Below are positions 22,243 to 30,833 of a stretch of 64,000 nucleotides of DNA, piece by piece (position 1 is the first letter of the stretch; the number at the start of each line of letters is the position of its first letter). Source of the stretch: Deferribacteres bacterium (GTDB taxonomy: Bacteria; Zhuqueibacterota; Zhuqueibacteria; Zhuqueibacterales; Geothermadaptataceae). The notes under the pieces are model-generated. The model saw only the letters and a list, made by a program, of their open reading frames with translations, did no database searches and was not told where the DNA came from. The DNA lies in contig JACKDF010000011.1 of NCBI GenBank assembly GCA_020633655.1, positions 67,801 through 131,800 on the forward strand. The letters are read 5' to 3'. The translations under genes were made by a program, and so were the position numbers.

Positions 22243-24060
22243 ATGAAGATTTTAGGAATTTCTGCATACTACCATGATTCAGCTGCCTGCCTGGTTGAAG
22301 ATGGGAAGATTATTGCAGCAGCGCAAGAAGAACGCTTTACACGTAAAAAACACGATCATAATTTTCCCATAAATTCAATAAATTTTTGCTTGGAACAGGG
22401 TAAAATTTCAGGCAAGGATCTGGATTATGTCGCTTTTTATGACAAGCCTTTCTTAAAATTCGAACGCCTGCTCGAGACATACTTACAATATGCCCCTCGC
22501 GGTATCAACTCCTTCATCAAAGCCATGCCTTTGTGGATTAAGCAAAAGCTTTGGATGAAAGATGATATCAAGGAAAAGATCCATTTTGAGGGCACCATTC
22601 TCTTTCCCGAGCACCACGAGTCGCATGCCGCATCGGCATTTTATCCCTCACCCTTTGAAAAAGCAGCGTTTCTCACTGTCGATGGCGTTGGCGAGTGGGC
22701 GACATCCAGTTTTGGCGTTGGCGATGGCAACAAACTTGAAATGCTTGCCGATATCAGCTTTCCACATTCCCTCGGTTTGCTCTATTCCGCTTTTACCTAT
22801 TACACCGGTTTTAAAGTAAATTCCGGCGAATACAAAGTAATGGGACTGGCTCCTTACGGCGAGCCGAAATACGTGCAGCTCATCAAAGACCATCTTATTG
22901 ATATTAAAGAAGATGGCTCTTTTAAAATGGATATGTCCTATTTCAATTATTGTGTCGGTTTAACGATGACGGGATCGAAATTTCATAAACTTTTCGGTGG
23001 CCCGCCACGAAAACCTGAAACAAAATTAACCCAACGCGAAATGGATTTGGCACGATCCGTTCAGGATGTGGTCGAAGAAGTTATCTTGAAAATGGGTCGG
23101 CATATTCGCAAAACAACGGGAATGAAGAATCTCTGTCTTGCCGGCGGGGTGGCCTTGAATTGTGTCGCCAATGGAAAACTTCTCCGTGAAAAAGTTTTTG
23201 ATGATATCTGGATTCAGCCAGCTGCCGGGGATGCCGGTGGTGCACTTGGTGCTGCCTTGCTTACCTGGTATCAATATTTGGGAAATTCGCGTTCCGTTCA
23301 ACCCATGTCCGATAGCATGCAGGGCGCATATCTGGGGCCAGAATTTAAAAATGGACAAATTGAGGCATTTTTAAAAACGAACAACATAGCACATCAACGA
23401 TTGGAAGAAAATGAAGTGAGCAAAGTTGTCGCTGATCTCATTTCAAATGAAAACGTAATTGGCTGGTTTCAGGGGAGAATGGAATTTGGACCCCGTGCAT
23501 TGGGCAGCCGCTCCATATTGGGCGATGCGCGTTCTGCGAAAATGCAGGAAACAATGAATTTGAAGATCAAATTTCGTGAAAGTTTCCGGCCATTCGCACC
23601 TTCTGTTAAAGCTGAAAACGTATCCGATTATTTCGAACTTGATCGTCCGAGCCCGTACATGCTGCTCGTTGCTGATGTCAACAAAAAGCGGCAAAGGCAA
23701 ATGAGTCCAGAAGAAATGCAAAAGTTCGGACTCGATAAATTGAAAATTGTGCGCTCCGATATTCCCGCCGTTACCCATGTTGATTATTCTGCCCGGGTAC
23801 AAACCGTGCACAAGGACACCAACCCACTTTACCACGATTTACTTACTGAGTTTGAAAACACGCAAGGTTGTGCAACCGTGATCAATACATCGTTTAATGT
23901 ACGTGGTGAACCCATTGTCTGCACTCCGGAAGATGCATACCGTTGTTTTATGCGCACAAATATGGATTACCTTATTCTGGAAAATTACCTGCTGGATAAG
24001 CGACAGCAGGCACCGTTGGAAAATGATACCGACTGGCAAAAAGAATTTGAATTGGATTAA
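22243..24060 (+). CDS. NodU/CmcH-family carbamoyltransferase
   Basis: 605 residues, full length for the family. The N-terminal Kae1/YrdC-like part opens MKILGISAYYHDSAACLVEDGKIIAAAQEERFTRKKHD, carries the metal-binding EHHESHAASAF near 126-136, and includes FLTVDGVGEWATSS, NSGEYKVMGLAPYG and GGVALNCVANGKL. The C-terminal domain has WFQGRMEFGPRALGSRSIL and FRPFAPSV, ending TSFNVRGEPIVCTPEDAYRCF. Such enzymes move a carbamoyl group from carbamoyl phosphate to hydroxyl groups of sugars or secondary metabolites. Here it heads the conserved run carbamoyltransferase, SxtJ, DUF5989, SGNH inside a polysaccharide locus, so glycan carbamoylation is the likely job. The 9-bp gap to the next gene indicates one transcript. 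Confidence 0.93.
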   Translation: MKILGISAYYHDSAACLVEDGKIIAAAQEERFTRKKHDHNFPINSINFCLEQGKISGKDLDYVAFYDKPFLKFERLLETYLQYAPRGINSFIKAMPLWIKQKLWMKDDIKEKIHFEGTILFPEHHESHAASAFYPSPFEKAAFLTVDGVGEWATSSFGVGDGNKLEMLADISFPHSLGLLYSAFTYYTGFKVNSGEYKVMGLAPYGEPKYVQLIKDHLIDIKEDGSFKMDMSYFNYCVGLTMTGSKFHKLFGGPPRKPETKLTQREMDLARSVQDVVEEVILKMGRHIRKTTGMKNLCLAGGVALNCVANGKLLREKVFDDIWIQPAAGDAGGALGAALLTWYQYLGNSRSVQPMSDSMQGAYLGPEFKNGQIEAFLKTNNIAHQRLEENEVSKVVADLISNENVIGWFQGRMEFGPRALGSRSILGDARSAKMQETMNLKIKFRESFRPFAPSVKAENVSDYFELDRPSPYMLLVADVNKKRQRQMSPEEMQKFGLDKLKIVRSDIPAVTHVDYSARVQTVHKDTNPLYHDLLTEFENTQGCATVINTSFNVRGEPIVCTPEDAYRCFMRTNMDYLILENYLLDKRQQAPLENDTDWQKEFELD

Positions 24061-24068
24061 AATCGAAT

Positions 24069-24485
24069 ATGCTGCTAGATGATATAAAAAACATTGAAAG
24101 TGGTCGCGACCAGGTTAAAAAATTTGGTCTTTCCGTAGGTGGTGTTCTCATTTTACTGGCCTCCGTTTTATACTGGTATGCAAGTCCCAATGCACTCTAT
24201 TTGTTCATTGCCGGACTTCTATTGATGATTCCAGCGTGGCTTTTTCCCCTCGTATTAAAGCCATTGCAAATTGCATGGATGACTGTTGCGGTGATTATCG
24301 GATGGTTCATGACGCGTGTGATTTTAAGTGTGCTCTATTATGTTGCGTTCACGATAATCGGACTTTCGGCGAGGATTTTTGGGAAGCAATTTCTGGAATT
24401 GAAATGGGATAAAAACCAGAAAAGTTACTGGAATCCAAGAAATAAGGGCGATTTTGATAAATTAAAATATGAAAAACAATTCTAA
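24069..24485 (+). CDS. SxtJ-family membrane protein
   Basis: 138 residues beginning MLLDDIKNIESGRDQVKKFGLSVGG. There are four hydrophobic segments, two close together from about 22 to 62 (VLILLASVLYWYA; LYLFIAGLLLMIPAWLF) and two further on (IAWMTVAVIIGWFMT; SVLYYVAFTIIGLSA), then a polar tail (DKNQKSYWNPRNKGDFDKLKYEKQF). Size, helix pattern and position directly behind a NodU-type carbamoyltransferase match the SxtJ family. The family is named from the saxitoxin cluster but is widespread in polysaccharide loci, and its biochemical role is not established. The name is no evidence of toxin production here. Confidence 0.85.
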   Translation: MLLDDIKNIESGRDQVKKFGLSVGGVLILLASVLYWYASPNALYLFIAGLLLMIPAWLFPLVLKPLQIAWMTVAVIIGWFMTRVILSVLYYVAFTIIGLSARIFGKQFLELKWDKNQKSYWNPRNKGDFDKLKYEKQF

Positions 24486-24496
24486 AAGGAATCCGG

Positions 24497-24655
24497 ATGA
24501 GTAAGCTTATTATCGTAGGTGAATTCTGGGATTTTTTGAAAGCACGCAAAAAATGGTGGCTCATGCCTGTAATCGTATTTTTGGTTCTTTTAGGTGCAAT
24601 TCTTGTGCTTTCTGAAGGTTCCGCATTAGCGCCATTTGTTTATACTCTTTTCTAG
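24497..24655 (+). CDS. DUF5989 small membrane protein
   Basis: 52 residues, MSKLIIVGEFWDFLKARKKWWLMP followed by a single hydrophobic helix (VIVFLVLLGAILVLSEGSA) and the ending APFVYTLF. The FWDFLKxRKKWW and SALAPFVYTLF motifs are those of DUF5989. It starts 11 bp after the SxtJ gene; AAAGGA lies upstream of the ATG. Members almost always accompany SxtJ and a carbamoyltransferase; function unknown, perhaps an accessory of the membrane modification complex. The DNA is short enough to be missed by length-filtered gene calling. Confidence 0.88.
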   Translation: MSKLIIVGEFWDFLKARKKWWLMPVIVFLVLLGAILVLSEGSALAPFVYTLF

Positions 24656-24732
24656 GAAATATGCACTGAACAGACGGGAATTTGAAGCGGGATCGGTCGC
24701 TTTTCAGAATTCTATTTAGCAACGGGATCTTT

Positions 24733-25905
24733 ATGAACAACAAACGAACAGTTTTCTGGATATTATTTATTGTTTTAATTTTATTTCTAACAGACACACT
24801 GCTTTTTCTCGGTCTGTCTTTTATCAGCAAAAAGAAGAATATTTTTTACGGGCAAACTCGCATCAGCGCAACAAAGGTAGCCATGTGGCGTGAGAACAGT
24901 TTCGATCCCATGCTGGGTTGGAAATTGCATCGGGCGGAAGCAAACAATCTCGGTGCCCGCCGCAATACGGACTACGATCCAAAGCCAGGTTATGATATAA
25001 AAACTTTCGGAGATTCTTTTACTATGGGGGCAGAAGTTTCAACGGATAATACCTACCAGTCCTTCATCGAAAAAGAAACTGGTTGGGATTGTTTGAATTT
25101 CGGTGTTGGCGCTTATGGTCCTGACCAGGCTATACTCAGTTACAAGCGAATGGATATTAAGTCGAAGTATGCCGTCCTGGGCATTCTTTCAGAGAATATT
25201 GGACGCGTCGTTTCCTATTATCCCTCCTGGTATATGCGTGAATGGTTCCCGCCCAAGCCGCGTTTTAAAAAGGTTGATGGGGAAATTCAACTCATCGAAA
25301 CACCAATTTCACGCAAGAAAAAAGCAGAACAATTATTGGATGATGATTTTATTGCAACACTGAGAAAGTCAGACTATTGGCCGGATTATTACGAAAATCA
25401 ATTACATGCTCCCGCGAATCTGCAATGGCCAGCTTTTTATACAATACTCGGGCATCTGCCTTTTTTCGCCTCTCGCGCCCAAATCGTAATTTCAAATCGC
25501 ATGCATCCCACTTATGAAATGGAAAAAGAAAAATACAAATACACTCATTTGTATGAGTCGGATACGGAAGCATTGCAGTTGATGCGCTACATAATTGATA
25601 CTTTTGCACAAATTGCTGAAGAACGGGGTGAAATTCCGATTTTTATTCTTTTTGCCGATCAGTTCTCAATTGATATTTTTCGGAAATATGATAAAAAAAT
25701 ATATGAGCCACTGGCGGATTATCTCAAGGAACAAAATTACATATTTTTAGATATTGGCGATATCTTCGCAAAAGAGAATTATGGAAAATATTTTCTCTAT
25801 TATAACAGCCACTATTCGCCTGCTGGAAATGAGAAAGTTGCACAGTCACTTGTTGAGCTTGTAAAAAACCTCGAAGGCGATGAGTCAACTTTCAAGGTTG
25901 AGTAA
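24733..25905 (+). CDS. SGNH/GDSL-like hydrolase-fold membrane-anchored protein
   Basis: About 390 residues. An N-terminal membrane anchor (TVFWILFIVLILFLTDTLLFLGLSF) precedes an extracytoplasmic domain with a GDSL-like block I, KTFGDSFTMGAEVSTDNT. A block III-like GVGAYGPDQAILSY and a C-terminal block V-like NSHYSPAGNEKVAQSL, with the expected His, complete the SGNH pattern. The ATG at 24733 is preferred to 24682 because it places the anchor at the N-terminus. SGNH proteins in glycan loci commonly add or remove acyl groups. As the fourth gene of the carbamoyltransferase-SxtJ-DUF5989 run it may act on the same glycan. The exact substrate cannot be told. Confidence 0.75.
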   Translation: MNNKRTVFWILFIVLILFLTDTLLFLGLSFISKKKNIFYGQTRISATKVAMWRENSFDPMLGWKLHRAEANNLGARRNTDYDPKPGYDIKTFGDSFTMGAEVSTDNTYQSFIEKETGWDCLNFGVGAYGPDQAILSYKRMDIKSKYAVLGILSENIGRVVSYYPSWYMREWFPPKPRFKKVDGEIQLIETPISRKKKAEQLLDDDFIATLRKSDYWPDYYENQLHAPANLQWPAFYTILGHLPFFASRAQIVISNRMHPTYEMEKEKYKYTHLYESDTEALQLMRYIIDTFAQIAEERGEIPIFILFADQFSIDIFRKYDKKIYEPLADYLKEQNYIFLDIGDIFAKENYGKYFLYYNSHYSPAGNEKVAQSLVELVKNLEGDESTFKVE

Positions 25906-25950
25906 AGTCTTCTTGTATTGTCTTAGTCGAATTACTTTTCATTCCCCTTG

Positions 25951-25992
25951 AAAAACGTCGTTGCAGAGAAGCACTCGTCTCTGCAACCGTTT
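25951..25992 (+). terminator. Strong hairpin after the SGNH gene
   Basis: A perfect 10-bp stem, GTTGCAGAGA with TCTCTGCAAC (25960-25987), is extended by AAACG with CGTTT across a small bulge. The following TTTAAATT is a weak T-run. It probably ends the carbamoyltransferase transcript. The remaining gap to 26259 is AT-rich and otherwise featureless. Confidence 0.55.
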
Positions 25993-26258
25993 AAATTACC
26001 AAAATTGATCGCAGCTTCTGCCACCCATTGATCTTGCCTCAAGCGTTCTCTCAATAAAAATATACTTAAAAGACCTGACATTTTTGATAAATCGTTGGTT
26101 CTTCATCGCTTGCAAACCGATACCATTTAAGGATAAATCAGTCGATAATGAAAGCATATGTTAAAATTTATTTTGATATTTTCTTCAATTGAACTATAGC
26201 ATTTGTACTGATGTGGAATAAGCGATTTTGTTTTATCGTAAAGTAAATCGAGGCCCTT

Positions 26259-27518
26259 GTGAAAATTTTAAATGTTGATAAATATTATTTTATCAAAGGT
26301 GGAGCAGAAAGATATTACTTTGAGCTTGCAAAAGTTCTTGAGGCATACGGACATGAGGTCATTCCCTTCTCCATGCAACACCCTGAAAATTTTGAAACGA
26401 ACTATGCAGAGTATTTCGTGCCGAATATTGAGTTTAATGGCCTTACACCGCTTCAGAAAATGCGTCAGACGCCTGAAATATTGGGGCGCATCATTTATTC
26501 GCGAAAGGCGAAAGAAGCCGTCACACGGCTCATTGAAAAAACAAAACCGGATATCGCTCACCTGCACATGATCGACCACCAACTCTCACCATCCATTTTA
26601 CATGCTTTTCGGGATGCAGGTATACCGGTCATTCAAACATGCCATCAGTATAAGCTCGTTTGTCCCAGCTATCGTCTGTTCGTAATGCACACAAATGAGG
26701 TTTGCGAGCGGTGTATCAGTGGCGATTTTTATCACGCCTTCGCTCAAAAATGCCTGAAAGATTCTCGGGGTGCGAGCGCTTTGGTCACTATCGAGAGTTA
26801 TGTGCATAAATGGATGAAAATCTATGATAATATAGATCTCTTTCATGTTCCGAGTCGTTTTTTGGGAAACAAGCTCATCGAAGGCGGCTTTCCGGAAGAA
26901 AAAATCTGGCATAATTTTTATACCATCAATTTAGAGGATTATCCCTACCACCCGGAATATGGCGATTATTGTCTTTACTTCGGCCGTCTGTCGGAGGAGA
27001 AAGGGATTCAAACACTGCTTCGGGCAATGAAAAGTATGCCTGAAACAAAATTACTGGTCGCTGGTGATGGCCCGTACCGGGCCTTTCTTGAAGGTTTGAA
27101 GTTTGAACTTGGCTTGGAAAATGTCACCTTTCTCGGAAATAAGGGTGGTGATGAGCTGGTAAAATTAGTACAGAATTCACGCTTTATTGTTGTGCCCTCT
27201 GAATGGTATGATAATTCTCCACTGGTGATTTATGAAGCGTTCTCCATGGGTAAACCGGCCATTGTGAGTACGATGGGCGGAATGCCGGAATTAGTGGATG
27301 ATGGAATTAACGGATTTCATTTTCAAGCCGGAGATGAAGAAGAATTGTCGGACAAAGTAGCAACCTTATGGAGTGATACTGATCTTATTCAAAAATTCAG
27401 TAAAAACGCACGCGAGAAAGCAGATCGTGAGTTCAGTCCGGCAGCGCATTATAATAACATAATTCAGGTGTATGAAAAACTGGTGTCGGAGAAAAAGTAC
27501 CTGAGTAAGTGGTCTTAA
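26259..27518 (+). CDS. GT4-family glycosyltransferase
   Basis: 419 residues with the two-domain GT-B architecture. The N-terminal GGAERYYFELAKVLEAYGHEV is the acceptor-side glycine-rich motif. A distinctive middle stretch, CHQYKLVCPSYRLF with CERC shortly after, marks a subgroup of capsule and exopolysaccharide GT4 enzymes. The donor domain has YFGRLSEEKGIQTLLRAM and the EX7E motif in EWYDNSPLVIYE. A GTG start at 26259 with GAGG 6 bp upstream fits better than any later ATG. It adds a sugar from a nucleotide-sugar donor to the growing repeat unit on the cytoplasmic face of the inner membrane. Sugar and linkage are unknown. Confidence 0.9.
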   Translation: MKILNVDKYYFIKGGAERYYFELAKVLEAYGHEVIPFSMQHPENFETNYAEYFVPNIEFNGLTPLQKMRQTPEILGRIIYSRKAKEAVTRLIEKTKPDIAHLHMIDHQLSPSILHAFRDAGIPVIQTCHQYKLVCPSYRLFVMHTNEVCERCISGDFYHAFAQKCLKDSRGASALVTIESYVHKWMKIYDNIDLFHVPSRFLGNKLIEGGFPEEKIWHNFYTINLEDYPYHPEYGDYCLYFGRLSEEKGIQTLLRAMKSMPETKLLVAGDGPYRAFLEGLKFELGLENVTFLGNKGGDELVKLVQNSRFIVVPSEWYDNSPLVIYEAFSMGKPAIVSTMGGMPELVDDGINGFHFQAGDEEELSDKVATLWSDTDLIQKFSKNAREKADREFSPAAHYNNIIQVYEKLVSEKKYLSKWS

Positions 27519-27627
27519 CCTGATTAATTTATAAACATCGAGAATGGCAGGGGATATCCCATGTCCATCGCTAGCTCCAGACTACGCATGAATATACCAG
27601 ATAAGATTGTATTAAAAAGGATAGAAA

Positions 27628-28764
27628 ATGGCTGAGAAAATTCGCGTTTTGCAAATTGTCGACGGATTTCGAATGGGAGGGGCGGAGAATAAGCTCTGGG
27701 AATTGGTCGAGCATCTCGACACAACCCGTTTTGAGTCTTTTGTTGCAAACGTCGGCCCTTCAGGCCCCCTGGAAGACCGTTTCAAATCCATCAATGTGCC
27801 GGTTTTTGATTGCAGCAGAACACACCGTTTTGATGTTGGCCCGATTTTTAAACTGAAAAACATTATGCAAGAGCATAAAATTGATGTTGTGCAGAACACA
27901 CTTTTCTGGGCAGATGTGGTTGGATCAATTGCGGCAAAGCTGGCAAAAGTTCCGGTTGTGATATCCTGGGAAACGGTGACGCATGAGGGAAATCCCTATC
28001 ACGCACAAATGCAACGACGTCTCGGTTACCAAATAGCGATGAAAATGACCGACTGCGTTGCGGCTGTCTCTCACGAAATCAAGCGAAGTTTGCAAAATCG
28101 GCGTCACTTGCCCGCGGACATGATTGAAGTCATTCATTACGGCGTCGACCTGGAAAAATTTTCCCCTAATGGATCCGTAGCGTCCAAACGCAAAGAACTG
28201 GAATTTGACGATAAAACGGTTGCCATCGTAATCGTTGCCCGGCTCGAAAAGGTAAAAGGGCATCGTTATTTTGTTGAAGCGTTTTCACGAATTGCTGCAA
28301 AACACCCGAACGCATCGGTAATCTTTGTCGGGGATGGTGCAGAACGTAAGATGCTGGAAGAATTGGTGAACAAGGCAGGGTTGCAATCACAAATTCGTTT
28401 TATGGGAATTCGCCGTGATGTTGCGCAGGTTTTGAATGCCGTCGATTTTTTTGTCCTGCCTTCCATTGCCGGTGAAGGCCTGCCCAATGTTGTGCTCGAG
28501 GCCATGGCTTGCAGTAAACCGGTGGTTGCCGCTGACGTTGGCGGCACAGCCGAAGCAGTAAAAGATGGGGAAAATGGCTTTATCTTTCCACCCAAAAATA
28601 TTGAGAAAATGGCAGAATCGCTGGAAAAACTCATAACCAACCACGAGCTGCGAAAACAATTCAGTACCAATTCCCGGCGTATCGCTGAAAATGATTTTTC
28701 GTTGCAAAAAGAGATCAATGCTTTTCAGGAACTCTACCAGCGATTGCTTGCAAAAAAGGGATAA
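27628..28764 (+). CDS. GT4-family glycosyltransferase
   Basis: 378 residues, GT-B fold. N-terminus RVLQIVDGFRMGGAENKLWELVEHL; donor half with VARLEKVKGHRYFVEAFSRI, FVGDGAERKMLEELV, and the EX7E motif EGLPNVVLEAMACSKPVVAADVGG. The signature resembles enzymes such as EpsF or PelF-like GT4 members that build exopolysaccharide repeat units. It follows the previous glycosyltransferase by 109 bp and precedes the flippase, in the same direction, so co-transcription is likely. Substrates unknown. The ATG at 27628 has an AAAGGA-like sequence 8 bp upstream. Confidence 0.9.
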   Translation: MAEKIRVLQIVDGFRMGGAENKLWELVEHLDTTRFESFVANVGPSGPLEDRFKSINVPVFDCSRTHRFDVGPIFKLKNIMQEHKIDVVQNTLFWADVVGSIAAKLAKVPVVISWETVTHEGNPYHAQMQRRLGYQIAMKMTDCVAAVSHEIKRSLQNRRHLPADMIEVIHYGVDLEKFSPNGSVASKRKELEFDDKTVAIVIVARLEKVKGHRYFVEAFSRIAAKHPNASVIFVGDGAERKMLEELVNKAGLQSQIRFMGIRRDVAQVLNAVDFFVLPSIAGEGLPNVVLEAMACSKPVVAADVGGTAEAVKDGENGFIFPPKNIEKMAESLEKLITNHELRKQFSTNSRRIAENDFSLQKEINAFQELYQRLLAKKG

Positions 28765-28908
28765 ATAATTGTAAAGATTGCTTCATATTGAAAAAAGAAT
28801 TACAAATCTTTCGATGTATGACGTATATTCTTTTTTGATTTTCCCTGTTCCAGAGCGATTTTGCAAGCACCAACTACGAGTCATAGTAAAGATTCTACCA
28901 ACAATCCA

Positions 28909-30342
28909 ATGAGCAAGTTACAGCGACTATTTAAAAACACCCTCGTTCTCATGTTAGCCAATGTGCTGCAACCGGTAATGGCGTTTTATTTAATCGTCGT
29001 TATTAGTGATTTAATGGGGGCTGAAGGTCTCGGTGAATACAACACAATTTTTAATTATCTGCTCATTTTTCAGGTAAGCGCCGCGTTTGGGTTGCGGAAT
29101 TTATTGACTCGTGATCTGGCTCAGCATAAAGACAAAGCAGCCGCTTACGTTGTCAATGGCAGCCTTATCGCCCTGTTTTCCTCAGCTGCCAGCGCTGGAT
29201 TAATGTGTTTGAGTGTCTGGCTCATCAGTGATGATCCAATAATACTGAGCGGTACCTTTATCGCGTCTTTATCGCTTGTTGCCACAGGTGTGGGTGATGT
29301 TTATGAAGGCGTTATTCGTGGATTCGAACACATTACCCAAATTGGCTATGCCTGGATAGCGGAAAATTTTGCCCGGGTAATCATCTGTTTATGGCTCATT
29401 TTTGCCGGGTATGGCATTATTCCCCTTGTTTGGACCTACGTGGCACTGCGTTTTCTTAAGATTGTTTATTACGGCTGGTACGTCAACAAGAATATTGTTC
29501 AACTCGTCCATCGATTGGAATGGGGATTTGTCTGGGAACTGGTGGGCAAAACCAAAATTTTTGCTTTAACCGTATTTGCGGTAACGGTTTACTGGCGAGC
29601 AGACATTATTATGCTCGAGGCAATGCTCTCCGAACGGGATGCTGGTTTTTATTCCGCTGCCTATCGATTTTTATCCATCGCAATTATACTCGTCGACAGT
29701 TTTGTCAATTCTCTCTTTCCAGTGCTCGCAAATTTGCATATTGAAGAAGAGGAAAATTTTCATGGTGCCTGTCGTAAATCACTGCGGTTACTGGTCACTG
29801 CGGTGACACCAGTAGCCTTGCTCGCTTCTCTTTATGCTCCTGAAATTATTCACTTTGTCTTCCCAGATGAATTTGAACCCTCCGTCGCGGTTTTGCGCTT
29901 GATCATTTGGACGATCGTCCCGTATTCGATCTCACAAATTTTTGCTTATGCGCTTGTTGCGGCGAAGAAACAGCACATCGATTTAATGGTGAATGTCCTG
30001 GCAATGCTCGCAAACGTTATCCTGAACTGGTTTTTCATTCCACGTTGGGGTATTATGGGAGCGACTATGGCAACGTTTATTTCCATATTTATTTACGTCG
30101 GAATTCAAACCCCCTTTGTCGTGCAAAAAACCATAATTTTTCCTACAGATGAAATATTCTCACGCTTCCATAAAATTGCCTTACCGCTTCTGGTTATTTT
30201 TCTGGTTTATCTCACGACTTCCGCATTTTCCTGGCTCATCGTAACCCCAATCGCTTTCCTGCTTTATCTTGGCGCGCTGTTTGTTTCGGGTGGCATAAAT
30301 AAAGGCGACCGTGAACTGCTGAAGCGTTTACTGAAACGCTAA
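28909..30342 (+). CDS. Wzx-type polysaccharide flippase (MOP superfamily)
   Basis: About 478 residues with some 12-14 hydrophobic helices, starting MSKLQRLFKNTLVLMLANVLQPVMAFYLIVVISDLMGAEGLGEYN. The pattern of a short basic N-terminus, an early helix pair with GxxGxGxYN, and a central polar-rich helix set (TVYWRADIIMLEAMLSERDAGFYSAAYR) is that of RfbX/Wzx flippases. The ATG at 28909 is preferred to an earlier TTG frame start because the earlier stretch is polar and unlike the family. It would turn the lipid-linked repeat unit from the cytoplasmic to the periplasmic face. No Wzy polymerase or Wzz gene is in the window. Confidence 0.88.
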   Translation: MSKLQRLFKNTLVLMLANVLQPVMAFYLIVVISDLMGAEGLGEYNTIFNYLLIFQVSAAFGLRNLLTRDLAQHKDKAAAYVVNGSLIALFSSAASAGLMCLSVWLISDDPIILSGTFIASLSLVATGVGDVYEGVIRGFEHITQIGYAWIAENFARVIICLWLIFAGYGIIPLVWTYVALRFLKIVYYGWYVNKNIVQLVHRLEWGFVWELVGKTKIFALTVFAVTVYWRADIIMLEAMLSERDAGFYSAAYRFLSIAIILVDSFVNSLFPVLANLHIEEEENFHGACRKSLRLLVTAVTPVALLASLYAPEIIHFVFPDEFEPSVAVLRLIIWTIVPYSISQIFAYALVAAKKQHIDLMVNVLAMLANVILNWFFIPRWGIMGATMATFISIFIYVGIQTPFVVQKTIIFPTDEIFSRFHKIALPLLVIFLVYLTTSAFSWLIVTPIAFLLYLGALFVSGGINKGDRELLKRLLKR

Positions 30343-30833
30343 AGAAACAATTACCTGCCTGGAAGCAATTCGTCAAGTGGCGAAAATTCATCGGTCATCT
30401 TCCTGTTTAATCAAACCATTAAGTAAAGTAGCGCTCTCGACTTAATTATATCCTCTCATTTAAAAAATTTCTTCTGCAACATAATGAAACAGTGTTTGAG
30501 GTGAGCACAAATTTGCTGTTCACTGATGAGACATCATGAACCGAATCCTATCCTAACCTTGCCTTATATCAGCTTGAATTATGAAGAAAATGCCACTGGC
30601 ATAAAGTTTGTTAACGATGATGGATGATAAAGCGATAATTAGATTATGTACTTAAATCTAATTTAGAGCGAGGAAAAGGATTCCCGCTCAATATAATATC
30701 CAGCCTTTTTTTAGGTGTTAAGGTTGGACCTGCCAATTCGGACCACTGTTCCCTTTTGGCAATCTTAGGCGTTTGGTCTGCAATCATTATTCGGTGACCG
30801 GGCGTGGTATTTGACGAATCAAGGAGAGAACGA
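30343..30833. other. Intergenic region upstream of the giant secreted protein
   Basis: 490 bp, AT-rich, with no supported gene, RNA or clear terminator. AAGGAGA at 30821-30827 is the ribosome-binding site for the next gene. A promoter for that gene probably lies here, but I cannot place it. Confidence 0.5.

Noticed and set aside
22243..24485. Saxitoxin or Nod-factor synthesis
   Set aside because: SxtJ and NodU names are historical; the neighbours are polysaccharide genes and no toxin- or Nod-specific genes are present.
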